DNA from: Arthrobacter_E sp044748305
GTDB taxonomy: Bacteria; Actinomycetota; Actinomycetes; Actinomycetales; Micrococcaceae
NCBI RefSeq assembly: GCF_044748305.1
Contig: NZ_JBIVFT010000004.1
Location: 62,001 to 126,000 of the forward strand
Length of the DNA: 64,000 nucleotides
Direction: 5' to 3'
This document shows, piece after piece, positions 52,471-61,399 of this stretch. The notes under the pieces are model-generated. The model searched no databases. It was given only the letters and a program-made list of their open reading frames with translations, and was not told where the DNA came from. Each line of letters begins with the position of its first letter. Position 1 is the first letter of the stretch. The position numbers and the translations under genes are program-made.

Positions 52471-54255
52471 ATGACGGCAAACAGCACGGCGCACGACGAC
52501 GCATCCGTACCCCCGCTGTCCGCTGAACTTGCGCGTCAGGCGCGGGCCTGGGCGGCCGGCGACCCCGATCAGGCCACGGCCGCGCGACTCCTGGAACTCC
52601 TGGACGAGGCGGAGCGTGGATCCGCCGAGGCGCGTGCCGAAGTGCAGGACGCCTTCTCCGGGACGCTCCAGTTCGGCACCGCGGGACTCCGCGCCGCACT
52701 CGGCCCGGGCCCCATGCGCATGAACCGTGTGGTGGTGCGCCGTGCCGCCGCAGGCTTCGCCGCTTTCCTCAGCGAAGCCCTCGGACAGGGCAGCCGCCCG
52801 CGCGTCGTCGTCGGCTTCGACGCCCGGCACAACTCCGACGTGTTCGCGCGCGACTCGGCGGCGGTGTTCACCGCGGCCGGCCTCGAGGTCTTCCTCATGC
52901 CGTCCGCGCTGCCCACTCCCCTGCTGGCCTACGCTGTGCGGGCGCTGAACGCGGACGGCGGCGTCATGGTGACCGCGAGCCACAACCCGCCCCAGGACAA
53001 CGGCTACAAGGTGTATCTCGGAGGCCGGGCCGTCCCCGAGGGCGCCCGCGGCTCACAGATCGTGGAGCCGTACGATGCCAGGATCGCTGCGGCCATCGCC
53101 GCTGTCGGTCCCTCCGAGGACATCGTGCTGGCCGAGGCCGGCTGGGAGGTCCTCCCGGAAACGATCGAGGCCGAGTACCGCAATGCCGTGGTCGCACTCG
53201 CACAGCCCGGCCGCTTCCCGGCCCGTGAACTGGACATCGTGCTGACACCGATGCACGGGGTCGGCGGCCGGACCACCGAGGCGGTCCTCCGGGAGGCCGG
53301 TTTCGGCCAGGTCACACAGGTGTCCGAGCAGGCACAGCCGGATCCGGACTTCCCCACGGTCAGCTTCCCCAACCCGGAGGAGCCGGGAGCGCTGGACCTC
53401 GCACTCGCCCTCGCCGCCGAGCGCGGGGCAGACCTCGTCCTGGCCAACGACCCCGACGCCGACCGGGCCGCCGTGGCCGCGTTCGATCCCTCCGCGGCCG
53501 AAGGCGCGGGCGGCTGGCGGATGCTGCGCGGCGACGAGGTGGGCGCCCTGCTGGGCGCCCACATGGTGCGTCGGCTCGACGGCGATACCAGCGGCCTGTT
53601 CGCGAACTCGATCGTCTCTTCCCGGCTCCTCGCCCGGATCGCCTCCTCTGCGGGATACCGCCACCAGGAGACCCTGACAGGGTTCAAGTGGATCTCACGC
53701 GTGCCGGGGCTCGTCTACGGCTACGAGGAGGCCCTGGGCTACTGTGTGGCACCGGAATTGGCCAGGGACAAGGACGGGATCTCAGCCGCCCTGCTGCTTG
53801 CCGAGCTCGCCGCCGACGCGAAGGCCCACGGCCGCACGCTGTTCGATCTCCTGGACGGGCTGGCCCTTGAACACGGCCTGCACGCCAGTGATCAGTTGAG
53901 CGTCCGCGTCGCCGATCTGGCCCTGCTCGGCACCATGATGGCCGGGCTGCGTGCCACGCCGCCACAGCTGCTGGGCGAATCCGCCATCGTGGCCGCCGTC
54001 GATCTGGCGGAGGGCAGTGACGAGCTTCCCGGCACTGACGGTCTGAAGTACCTCAGCGAAGACGGCACCCGGGTGATCGTGCGGCCCAGTGGCACCGAGC
54101 CCAAGCTCAAGTGCTATCTGGAGGTCGTCGTCCCGGTCGCGGGCGCCGAAGCACTTCCCGAGGCCAAGCAGGAGGCACGACGCCGCCTGGATTCCGTGCT
54201 GGGGGGCCTGCACGGCGCATTGAACATCACCACACCCGAATCCCACAACGACTGA
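52471..54255 (+). CDS. Phosphohexomutase-superfamily enzyme, probable phosphopentomutase (PGM2-like)
   Basis: 594 residues, the long PGM2/PgcA-like size class. Phosphoserine loop VTASHNPPQDNGYKVY (Ser about 170), Mg-binding NDPDADR (about 326-332) and the phosphate-binding RPSGTEPK (about 537-544). Usually annotated phosphomannomutase/phosphoglucomutase. Its position between purine nucleoside phosphorylase and DeoC favours interconversion of ribose/deoxyribose 1-phosphate and 5-phosphate, as known for PGM2-type enzymes; this is inference from context. Starts 3 nt after the phosphorylase stop. Confidence 0.9.
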   Translation: MTANSTAHDDASVPPLSAELARQARAWAAGDPDQATAARLLELLDEAERGSAEARAEVQDAFSGTLQFGTAGLRAALGPGPMRMNRVVVRRAAAGFAAFLSEALGQGSRPRVVVGFDARHNSDVFARDSAAVFTAAGLEVFLMPSALPTPLLAYAVRALNADGGVMVTASHNPPQDNGYKVYLGGRAVPEGARGSQIVEPYDARIAAAIAAVGPSEDIVLAEAGWEVLPETIEAEYRNAVVALAQPGRFPARELDIVLTPMHGVGGRTTEAVLREAGFGQVTQVSEQAQPDPDFPTVSFPNPEEPGALDLALALAAERGADLVLANDPDADRAAVAAFDPSAAEGAGGWRMLRGDEVGALLGAHMVRRLDGDTSGLFANSIVSSRLLARIASSAGYRHQETLTGFKWISRVPGLVYGYEEALGYCVAPELARDKDGISAALLLAELAADAKAHGRTLFDLLDGLALEHGLHASDQLSVRVADLALLGTMMAGLRATPPQLLGESAIVAAVDLAEGSDELPGTDGLKYLSEDGTRVIVRPSGTEPKLKCYLEVVVPVAGAEALPEAKQEARRRLDSVLGGLHGALNITTPESHND

Positions 54256-54273
54256 CGAGGAGCTCAGCACACC

Positions 54274-54948
54274 ATGAGCGCGAACATCGCTTCCTACATC
54301 GACCACACCCTGTTGAAGCCGGATGCCGGCCGGGAGGACGTCCTGCGGATCTGCGCGGAGGCCGTCGAGTACGGTTTCAAGTCGGTCTGCGTGAACCCTG
54401 TCTGGGTGAAGACCGCGGTCCAGGCGCTCAAGGGCACGCCGGTGCTGTGCTGCGCCGTGGTCGGATTCCCCCTGGGGGCCACGCCCACCGACGTGAAGGT
54501 CTTCGAGGCCCAGGGCGCCGTGGAGGACGGGGCGGAAGAGATCGACATGGTCATCAACATCGCCGCCGCCAAGGCCGGGGAGTCCGAGGCTCTCGTCACG
54601 GATATCGCCGCGGTGGCCGCCGCAGTGCACGAGGGTGAGGCGCTGTTGAAGGTCATCATCGAGACCGCGCTGCTCAGTGACGAGCAGAAGGTCCTGGCCT
54701 GCCAGGCGTCCGTGGAGGCCGGTGCCGACTTCGTCAAGACCTCCACAGGGTTCAACGGCGGGGGTGCGACGGTTGAGGATGTGAAGCTCATGCGGGCCAC
54801 GGTCGGGCCCGAGCTGGGCGTCAAGGCCTCCGGCGGCGTGCGGTCCCTGGCCGACGCACAGGCTATGATTGCTGCTGGTGCCACCCGTATCGGGGCCAGT
54901 TCCGGCATCGCGATCGTCAAGGGCGAACAGGGTCAGAGCGACTACTGA
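54274..54948 (+). CDS. deoC: Deoxyribose-phosphate aldolase DeoC
   Basis: 224 residues; cleaves 2-deoxyribose 5-phosphate to glyceraldehyde 3-phosphate and acetaldehyde. Motifs: YIDHTLLKPD, KVIIETALL, and the Schiff-base lysine in DFVKTSTGF (about residue 162), then KASGGVR. Third gene of the nucleoside salvage operon, 18 bp after the mutase, with GAGGAG upstream. Confidence 0.95.
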   Translation: MSANIASYIDHTLLKPDAGREDVLRICAEAVEYGFKSVCVNPVWVKTAVQALKGTPVLCCAVVGFPLGATPTDVKVFEAQGAVEDGAEEIDMVINIAAAKAGESEALVTDIAAVAAAVHEGEALLKVIIETALLSDEQKVLACQASVEAGADFVKTSTGFNGGGATVEDVKLMRATVGPELGVKASGGVRSLADAQAMIAAGATRIGASSGIAIVKGEQGQSDY

Positions 54949-55047
54949 GAACCCGTCCGCTCCTCGCGGAGGTCCATCGCGTCCGGTGGCCTCCTGCGGA
55001 CGACGAAGGACGCCGTGAGGCGTAGAGACAAAGAAAGTTGGGAGACC

Positions 55048-55284
55048 ATGTCCCGTCCGATCGGCAAAGAGAACAACACCGTGCAGTCCCTGGTGCTGTT
55101 CATCATCTGCTTCGCGCTCTTCTGTGGCGCGGTGTACTCGCTGTCCTTCCTGAGCCTGGACAACGCCTGGCCGGCCGCCATCACCCTGGTCCTCTTCGCC
55201 CTCGCGTTCGCGATCCCGCAGCACGTGCTGGGCCGCTCGGACACCCTTGCCGAGCTGGAGCGCGTGAAGCAGGAGAACAAGTAG
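55048..55284 (+). CDS. Small two-helix membrane protein of unknown function
   Basis: 78 residues from the ATG at 55048 with GGGAGA just upstream (GTG at 55015 in frame is less likely). Two hydrophobic segments (about 11-33 and 37-56), then a short charged C-terminus (LAELERVKQENK) that could form a coiled coil. No family recognised. It is the last gene before a strong terminator and may be read through from deoC. Confidence 0.75.
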   Translation: MSRPIGKENNTVQSLVLFIICFALFCGAVYSLSFLSLDNAWPAAITLVLFALAFAIPQHVLGRSDTLAELERVKQENK

Positions 55285-55306
55285 TCCCCAGCGGCTCCCA
55301 GACATC

Positions 55307-55347
55307 GACGAAGGCCCCCGGAGGTTCGACCTCCGGGGGCCTTCGTC
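55307..55347 (+). terminator. Intrinsic terminator of the nucleoside salvage operon
   Basis: Perfect 19-bp stem (55307-55325 with 55329-55347) with a TCG triloop, 23 nt after the small membrane protein stop, followed by GTTTCC. Confidence 0.85.
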
Positions 55348-55389
55348 GTTTCCCCGCCTCGGCGCCCTCGCCCTTCCACGAGTCGCCAC

Positions 55390-55424
55390 TTGAGCACAGT
55401 GTTGCCCCGCAGGACTGTGCTCAA
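55390..55424 (-). terminator. Hairpin after mfd
   Basis: Perfect 11-bp arms (55390-55400 with 55414-55424), extendable by about 5 bp with one mismatch, 13-nt loop. Lies 22 nt past the mfd stop; no T-tract, so either a weak terminator or a dispersed hairpin element. Confidence 0.55.
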
Positions 55425-55445
55425 CTGGCTTCTCGCGAGAGGCTG

Positions 55446-58400
55446 CTAGCCCTCGAACAGGGCGTTGAGCACGTTCCTCGCCCACTCCAGGACCTGGGCG
55501 TCCGCCAGGTCGCGACCGCCCACCCGGGCCGTCTTGGGCTTCGGGATCAGGATGGCGTTGTTCATGGCCGGCTTCAGCTGCGAGCCGGGGTACATGCGGT
55601 TCAGACGCATGATCTTGGACTCGGGAAGCGCAGCTGGAGCGAACTTGATGAAGTTGCCCTGCGTGGCGACGTCGCTGAGTCCGACGGCGCGTGCCGCCAC
55701 CCGGAAGCGGGCCACGTCCAGGAGGTTCACCACCGGGGCCGGCGGCTCGCCGTAGCGGTCCACCAATTCGGCGCGGACCTCCTCGATGGCCTCCTCCGTG
55801 TGGGCCGCGGCGAGCTTGCGATAGGCCTCTAGACGGAGCCGCTCCCCCGGCACGTAGTCGTGCGGAAGGTGGGCGTTGATCGGCAGCTCGATCTTCATCT
55901 CGGCCGTCGCCTCCTCCTTGTCCCCCCGGTACTCGGCCACGGCCTCGCCGACCAGCCGGATGTAGAGGTCGAAGCCCACGCCCTGGATGTGCCCGGACTG
56001 CTCTCCGCCCAGGAGGTTGCCCGCGCCGCGGATCTCCAGGTCCTTCATGGCCAGCTGCATGCCCGCACCGAGTTCGTTGTGCGCGGCCACGGCTTTCAGC
56101 CGCTCCAGCGCCACCTCGCCGAGCGGCTTCTCCGACGGGTACAGGAAGTAGGCGTAGGCGCGTTCGCGACCACGGCCCACGCGACCGCGGAGCTGGTGCA
56201 GCTGCGAGAGGCCGTAGTTGTTGGCGCCGTCGACGATGAGCGTGTTCGCGTTGGAGATGTCCAGCCCGGTTTCGATGATGGTGGTGCAGACCAGGACGTC
56301 GAAACGCTTCTCCCAGAAGTCCACGATGATCTGCTCCAGCCGGGACTCGCTCATCTGTCCGTGCGCCACCTCGACCCGGGCTTCCGGGACCAGCTCCCGG
56401 ATGGAGGCTGCCACGCGCTCGATCGAGGCGACCCGGTTGTGCACGAAGAACACCTGGCCCTCACGCATGAGCTCACGGCGCACGGCCGCCGAGACCTGCT
56501 TGTCCGTGTAGGGCCCGACGTACGTCAGCACGGGGTGCCGCTCCTCCGGCGGCGTGGCCAGTGTGGACGTCTCCCGGATGCCCGTCAGGGACATTTCGAG
56601 GGTGCGCGGGATCGGCGTGGCGGACATGGCCAGCACGTCCACGTTGGTGCGCATCTTCTTCAGCGCTTCCTTGTGCTCGACGCCGAACCGCTGCTCCTCA
56701 TCGATGATCACCAGGCCCAGATCCCTGAACTGGACCTCCTTGGACAGGATGCGGTGCGTGCCGATCACGAGATCGACGCTGCCGTTCTTCACGCCCTCCA
56801 TGGTGTCCTTGGACTCCTTGGCCGTCTGGAAGCGGGACAGCACCCGGACACGCACCGGGAAGCCGGAGAAACGTTCACTGAACGTCTCGAAGTGCTGCTG
56901 GGCCAGCAGTGTGGTCGGCACCAGGACCGCCACCTGTTTGCCGTCCTGAATGGCCTTGAATGCGGCACGCACGGCGATCTCGGTCTTGCCGTAGCCGACG
57001 TCGCCGGAGACCAGGCGGTCCATGGGGATCTCCTTCTCCATGTCGGCCTTGACCTCGTTGATGGTGGTCAGCTGATCCGGAGTCTCCACATAGGGGAACG
57101 CCTGCTCCAGCTCCCGCTGCCACGGGGTGTCCGGCCCGAAGGAGTGTCCCCGGGACGCCATGCGCGCCGAGTAGAGCCTGATGAGCTCCCCGGCGATCTC
57201 CTTGACCGCGCGCCGCGCCTTCGATTTGGTCGAGGCCCAGTCGGAGCCGCCCATCTTGCTGAGCGTCGGAGTGTCCCCGCCGACGTAACGGGTCACCTGG
57301 TCCAGCTGGTCCGTGGGGACGAAGAGCCGGTCCCCGGGTGCTCCGCGCTTGGACGGCGCGTACTCCAGGACCAGATACTCACGCACGCCGTCGGCGCCGG
57401 CCGTCTTGCGCTGGACGAGTTCCACGAACTTGCCGATGCCGTGCTGTTCATGCACGACGAAGTCGCCCGCGTGCAGGGAGAGAGGGTCGACGGCGTTGCG
57501 GCGCCGGGACGGCATCTTCCGCATGTCCTTGGTGCCGCCACGGGCACTGGACCGGCCCAGCAGATCGGCCTCGGTCAGGAGCCCGAACTTCAGTCCGTCC
57601 AGCACGAAGCCGTGGCCCGCCTCCGCCGTCGTGATCTCGATGATGCCCGGCGCAGGGGAATCGGAGAGGCCGTCCACGCGGGCACAGGGCACGTCGGCGT
57701 CGTGGAAGAGCTCTGCGAGGCGCTGGGCAGGGCCTGGACCGTCGGTGACGACCACCAGACGCCAGGAATCCTTGATCCGGGAGCCGATGAAGTCCAGCAT
57801 CTCCCCCACGTCGCCGCGGTACCCCCGGGGTTCGCGGGCCCGCAAAGCCAGCACGTCGACGTCGTGTTCGAGTTCCTCATCCACTCCCAGGGTGGAGACG
57901 TCCCACCAGGAGACCCCGGCCGCGTGAGCATCGCCTCGCGTGTCCCCGATGGAACGGAAGCTCGCCTCGTGCAGGAGGGCCTCCGGGTCCAGGCCGAGGT
58001 CCAGCGGGGCCGCACCGCCGTCGGACGCCGTGGACCAGGCCGCGGCCAGGAACTCCTCGTTGGTGGCGATCAGATCGTGGGCTCGCAGCCGGACCTTCTC
58101 CGGCTCGATCATGAGCGCGATGGAACCCTGTGGAAGCACCGAGACGAACGGGGACATCGAATCGACCAGGACCGGCGCGAGTGATTCCATGCCCTCCACG
58201 GCGACGCCGCCGGCGATCTTCTCCAGCATGTCCGCCGCGCCCGGCATGCTCTTGCCGAGCTTCGCCGCCCGGGACATGACCGACGGGGTGATGAGCAACT
58301 CACGGCAGGGTGGGGCCCATAGGGAGGTCGGGTGCACGGCTCCGTCGTGCAGACTCAGGGAACGCTGATCCGCGACGGCGAAGTAGCGCATCTGTTCCAC

Positions 58401-59126
58401 CTCGTCGCCGAAGAATTCGATGCGGATCGGGTGGTCCTCGGTGGGCGGGAAGACGTCCAGGATGCCGCCGCGCACGGCGAATTCACCCCGGTGCGTGACC
58501 ATGTCCACCCGCGAGTACGCCGCGGCGGCGAGGCGCCTCACCAGGTCCTCGAAAGGCTCCTGGGTGCCGACCCGCACCAGCACGGGCTCCAGGTCTCCGA
58601 GCCCGGTCACGAGCGGCTGCACGACGGCGCGCACCGGCGCCACGACCACGCGCAGGGGCGTGGGGAACGCCTCGGGGTGGGCCAGTCGGCGCAGTACGGT
58701 CAGGCGGCGGCCCACGGTGTCGGAGCGGGGCGAGAGCCGTTCATGGGGCAGGGTCTCCCAGCTGGGGAACTCCGCGACCTCCTCCTCGGGGAGATAGGCG
58801 CGCAGTGCCGCGGCCAGATCCTCCGCCTCGCGTCCGGTGGCCGTCACGGCGAGTACGACGGCGGGCGCCGTCGTCGTGCCATCCTGCGGCGGTGCGGTCG
58901 TGTCGTCGGATTCCAGCTCTCGCAGGCCGTCCACCAGTTCGGCGATGATCACCGGATTCAGTCCGCTGGGTGCTCCCAGGTGGAAATCGTCGCTGCGGCG
59001 CGTCCCCTGGGCCGCAGAGACCCGCAGATTGCCGAAGGCGGGGTCCTCCGAGAGAACGGTGCGCACACCGGCCAGACGGGCCTGGTGTTCCACGGGGGTG
59101 CTGGCGGATGCGGTGCGAGGACTCAT
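55446..59126 (-). CDS. mfd: Transcription-repair coupling factor Mfd
   Basis: 1226 residues, full length. Removes stalled RNA polymerase at lesions and recruits UvrAB. Domains: UvrB-like N-terminal region (1-350), RNA-polymerase-interacting CarD-like domain beginning near 550 (DFVVHEQHGIGKFVEL), translocase with Walker A GDVGYGKTE near 714 and DEEQRFG near 809, TRG motif, and the C-terminal TRCF domain that masks UvrA binding. N-terminal extension of about 35 Thr/Ser/Ala-rich residues. The ribosome site is weak (AGGAAAG, 14 nt away). Confidence 0.96.
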   Translation of the reverse strand: MSPRTASASTPVEHQARLAGVRTVLSEDPAFGNLRVSAAQGTRRSDDFHLGAPSGLNPVIIAELVDGLRELESDDTTAPPQDGTTTAPAVVLAVTATGREAEDLAAALRAYLPEEEVAEFPSWETLPHERLSPRSDTVGRRLTVLRRLAHPEAFPTPLRVVVAPVRAVVQPLVTGLGDLEPVLVRVGTQEPFEDLVRRLAAAAYSRVDMVTHRGEFAVRGGILDVFPPTEDHPIRIEFFGDEVEQMRYFAVADQRSLSLHDGAVHPTSLWAPPCRELLITPSVMSRAAKLGKSMPGAADMLEKIAGGVAVEGMESLAPVLVDSMSPFVSVLPQGSIALMIEPEKVRLRAHDLIATNEEFLAAAWSTASDGGAAPLDLGLDPEALLHEASFRSIGDTRGDAHAAGVSWWDVSTLGVDEELEHDVDVLALRAREPRGYRGDVGEMLDFIGSRIKDSWRLVVVTDGPGPAQRLAELFHDADVPCARVDGLSDSPAPGIIEITTAEAGHGFVLDGLKFGLLTEADLLGRSSARGGTKDMRKMPSRRRNAVDPLSLHAGDFVVHEQHGIGKFVELVQRKTAGADGVREYLVLEYAPSKRGAPGDRLFVPTDQLDQVTRYVGGDTPTLSKMGGSDWASTKSKARRAVKEIAGELIRLYSARMASRGHSFGPDTPWQRELEQAFPYVETPDQLTTINEVKADMEKEIPMDRLVSGDVGYGKTEIAVRAAFKAIQDGKQVAVLVPTTLLAQQHFETFSERFSGFPVRVRVLSRFQTAKESKDTMEGVKNGSVDLVIGTHRILSKEVQFRDLGLVIIDEEQRFGVEHKEALKKMRTNVDVLAMSATPIPRTLEMSLTGIRETSTLATPPEERHPVLTYVGPYTDKQVSAAVRRELMREGQVFFVHNRVASIERVAASIRELVPEARVEVAHGQMSESRLEQIIVDFWEKRFDVLVCTTIIETGLDISNANTLIVDGANNYGLSQLHQLRGRVGRGRERAYAYFLYPSEKPLGEVALERLKAVAAHNELGAGMQLAMKDLEIRGAGNLLGGEQSGHIQGVGFDLYIRLVGEAVAEYRGDKEEATAEMKIELPINAHLPHDYVPGERLRLEAYRKLAAAHTEEAIEEVRAELVDRYGEPPAPVVNLLDVARFRVAARAVGLSDVATQGNFIKFAPAALPESKIMRLNRMYPGSQLKPAMNNAILIPKPKTARVGGRDLADAQVLEWARNVLNALFEG

Positions 59127-59232
59127 GCTGGCGTGCTGCTTTCCTGGCGGGATTCATGGGAGGTGCCGCCGGGGACCCCGGGCAACACGAACACCCGGGA
59201 CTTCGAAAAGTACCGGGTGTTCTCAGTGTAAT

Positions 59233-59301
59233 CCGCAACGCGGGGTCACTGAGGGCCCATGTTCCGGCTGAACATGGGCCCTCAGTGACCCCGCGTTGCG
59301 G
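59233..59301. repeat. Perfect 32-bp inverted repeat between mfd and the Rpf gene
   Basis: Arms 59233-59264 and 59270-59301 are exact complements around a CGGCT loop. It starts 10 nt past the Rpf-like gene stop and ends about 105 nt before mfd. Probably terminates the Rpf transcript but is far longer than needed; no T-tract follows. Confidence 0.85.
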
Positions 59302-59311
59302 GGGACGCTGC

Positions 59312-60019
59312 TTACTCCGCGGGGAGCTGCAGCACCTGACCGGGGAAGATCAGGTTCGGATCGGAGATGGTGCTGGCATTGGCGTCGGCCAGAAGCTCCC
59401 AGCCGCTCTTGATGCCCAGCTTCTGAGCGATGGTGTTGAGGGTGTCGCCGGCCTTGACCGTGTAGGTCTTGCCCGAGAGCGCCACCTGGGCGAGGTGCTG
59501 GGGCTGGGCCTGCACAGGAGCAGGGGCCTGCTCAACCGGGGCCTGCTCGGCGGGCATCTGCTGAACAGGAGCCTGCTGGACGGGCGCCTGCTGAACGGGA
59601 GTCTGAGCCTGCGTCTGCGTGCTCTGAGCGGCGACGGACGCTCCGCCACCGGTGCCGGAGAGTCCCAGCTGCGCGGAGCAGGACGGCCAGGCGCCCCAGC
59701 CCTGGTTCGCCTGGACCTTTTCGGCGATGGCGATCTGCTGGGCCTTGGAGGCCTGGCTCGCCGAGCCGGTTCCGCCGTAGGCCTGCCAGGTGCTCTGATC
59801 GAACTGGAGGCCACCGTAGTAGCCGTTGCCGGTGTTGATGCCCCAGTTGCCACCGGACTCGCACTGTGCGAGGGAATCCCAGGTGGAGTTGTCGGCGGCG
59901 TTGGCCGCCGGTGCGGCAAGAGCCGCGCCTCCGAGCAGCGCGCCGGAAGCGGCGAGCACGGAGAGGGAACGGCGGGAAAGCAGGGAGAAGGTGTTCTTCG
60001 TCATGAATTTTAGATGCAC
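59312..60019 (-). CDS. Rpf-like transglycosylase with C-terminal LysM domain
   Basis: 235 residues from a GTG with GTGGAG close upstream; an ATG five codons later gives a more classical signal peptide and may be the true start. Signal peptide ends AAPAANA-AD. The resuscitation-promoting-factor/lysozyme-like domain follows (TWDSLAQCESGGNWGINTG; catalytic Glu54, disulfide Cys53 with the Cys in WPSCSAQLG). A repetitive PVQQA-type linker of about 40 residues (six short copies) leads to a LysM peptidoglycan-binding domain (YTVKAGDTLNTIAQKLGI). Secreted wall hydrolase likely acting in growth or resuscitation. A perfect hairpin follows the gene. Confidence 0.92.
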   Translation of the reverse strand: MHLKFMTKNTFSLLSRRSLSVLAASGALLGGAALAAPAANAADNSTWDSLAQCESGGNWGINTGNGYYGGLQFDQSTWQAYGGTGSASQASKAQQIAIAEKVQANQGWGAWPSCSAQLGLSGTGGGASVAAQSTQTQAQTPVQQAPVQQAPVQQMPAEQAPVEQAPAPVQAQPQHLAQVALSGKTYTVKAGDTLNTIAQKLGIKSGWELLADANASTISDPNLIFPGQVLQLPAE

Positions 60020-60361
60020 GGGGCTCCACCGGTACTCATTCCGTCCCCGGAAATCCTCGTACGCCGCCGGCCCCTGACGATTGAGGTCAGGACGTGGTCA
60101 CTGCACAGACGACGGCGGTCGGTGGATGGCAGTACCCGGCATATCGGGCCAATGACGATCATTGGTCACTGCACCGCTCAGGAAATGGCCACTGGCGGCG
60201 AGGTTCGTTATCAAACCTTTATCTAGATTAGGGCATCCGAGGGAAGACTCCAACTTTCTGCGCCTGTGAATCTGCTGTGCGGCCGCGTCGGCGGATCTCC
60301 CCCACTACCATGGTGGGTGGTCCCGCACTCCGCGGCAGCCCATCAGACATCTGGAGGATCC
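60020..60361. other. Divergent intergenic region, no gene seen
   Basis: 342 bp between the Rpf-like gene (minus) and the DUF2505 gene (plus). No credible coding frame. An AT-rich patch at about 60205-60235 probably contains promoter elements. A c-di-AMP (ydaO-type) riboswitch, often found before actinobacterial Rpf genes, was looked for but its conserved blocks could not be recognised. Confidence 0.5.
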
Positions 60362-60859
60362 ATGGCCCTGAACGCTTCCACCACCGTCCCCTTCGGCCTG
60401 CCTGACGTGGCCGCCGTCCTGGTGAACGAAGACTTCGTCCGCCACGTCAGCGAACTCGTCGGAGGCAGCCTCCAGGAGTTCACTGTGGAAGGCGACACCT
60501 CTTCGGTCTTCACGGCCACGATCGTCCGCACGGTACCCACCACACGCCTGCCGGAGATCGCCCGGAAGGTGGTCGGAGAGTCCCTCACGGTGACCCAGAA
60601 GGAAGCGTGGACCGCCCCGCAGGCCGATGGAAGCCGCCAGGCCGACATCCAGGTATCCATCGCCGGTGCCCCGGTCAGCGCCACGGCCGTGCAGAAGCTC
60701 GTGCCCGTGGACGGTCAGACCCGTATCGACGTTGACGGCGAAGTCACCTCGTCCATCCCGTTCCTCGGCGGTAAGATCGCCGGCGCGGCCGAGCCCATGG
60801 TCGGCAAGGCCCTGAACCTTCAGGCCCAGCAGGTTCAGTCCTGGCTCGAAAGCCGCTGA
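60362..60859 (+). CDS. DUF2505 domain protein
   Basis: 165 residues from the ATG at 60362 with GGAGG 5 nt upstream. The sequence fits the DUF2505/START-like (SRPBCC-related) pattern: strands around ATIVRTVPTTRLPEIARKVVGESL, QKEAWTAPQADGSRQADIQVSIAGAP split by turns, and a C-terminal helix NLQAQQVQSWLESR. Likely a soluble lipid-like ligand-binding protein; function unknown. Confidence 0.85.
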   Translation: MALNASTTVPFGLPDVAAVLVNEDFVRHVSELVGGSLQEFTVEGDTSSVFTATIVRTVPTTRLPEIARKVVGESLTVTQKEAWTAPQADGSRQADIQVSIAGAPVSATAVQKLVPVDGQTRIDVDGEVTSSIPFLGGKIAGAAEPMVGKALNLQAQQVQSWLESR

Positions 60860-60974
60860 TCCGGCCTCGCTGACACGGTGAGCTTCCGGTGAACTCGCGA
60901 GTTCCGTGCGACATCGTCCCCTTTGTGAGCGGTGTGGCACCCACCTAGCGAGTTCGCCCAAGGCCAACGCCCCG

Positions 60975-61338
60975 CCCAGCGGACTCGGCCCGCGCAGTCG
61001 CCGGTCCCGTTGCGGGGTGTGACGGTTGAGCCGGTGACTGTGGTCCTGCGGTCCTGCTGTTGCCTGGAATCCCGCAGACCCACCGGAGGCGGAATCACCT
61101 CGCACCGCGCCTCATCGATCGTCTCACCGTCGTCGACACTGATCCTCCGCGACCATGGAGCTTCAGGATTCTCTCCACCCACACGGCAACGATTCCGCGT
61201 TTGCACTCCACGCGCAGTCTCGCAGCCGACCAAGTGGAGACGATGGATGCCTTGGGACTCAACTGCTTCACAGTCGTCGGGCACGATCGAGGTGCTCGCC
61301 GGTCCGACAGCCGGGCGCAACCGCGGACGGACTGGTGA
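60975..61338 (+). pseudogene. Decayed alpha/beta hydrolase (dehalogenase/epoxide-hydrolase-like) fragment
   Basis: One plus-strand frame reads AVLLLPGIPQTHRRRN, then LAPRLIDRLTVVDTD, then RSLAADQVETMDALGL and FTVVGHDRGAR before a stop at 61338. These are the oxyanion strand, cap-proximal strand and nucleophile-elbow blocks (GHDRGxR with Asp nucleophile) of haloacid/fluoroacetate dehalogenase-type hydrolases, in order. An in-frame TGA lies just upstream of the first block. HGYPQTH has become PGIPQTH, the region between blocks is scrambled, and everything after the elbow (cap, Asp, His) is missing. Start of the remnant is approximate. The rest of 60860-61399 holds no gene. Confidence 0.6.
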
Positions 61339-61399
61339 GACGGATCGAGACCACGAGGCACGAACACAATGGTCACCCTCACGGAGCTACGATTACGCT

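Noticed and set aside
60020..60240. Possible c-di-AMP (ydaO) riboswitch before the Rpf-like gene
   Set aside because: Context would fit, but the conserved helices and loops could not be recognised by eye; a covariance-model search would decide.
60932..61399. Extended N-terminus of the IclR regulator
   Set aside because: No similarity to the family, overlaps the hydrolase remnant in another frame; IclR length fits a start at 61400.
61394..61399. TACGCT as a leaderless -10 box for the IclR gene
   Set aside because: It abuts the GTG with no gap, and no in-frame start codon lies 6-7 nt downstream, so the geometry fails.
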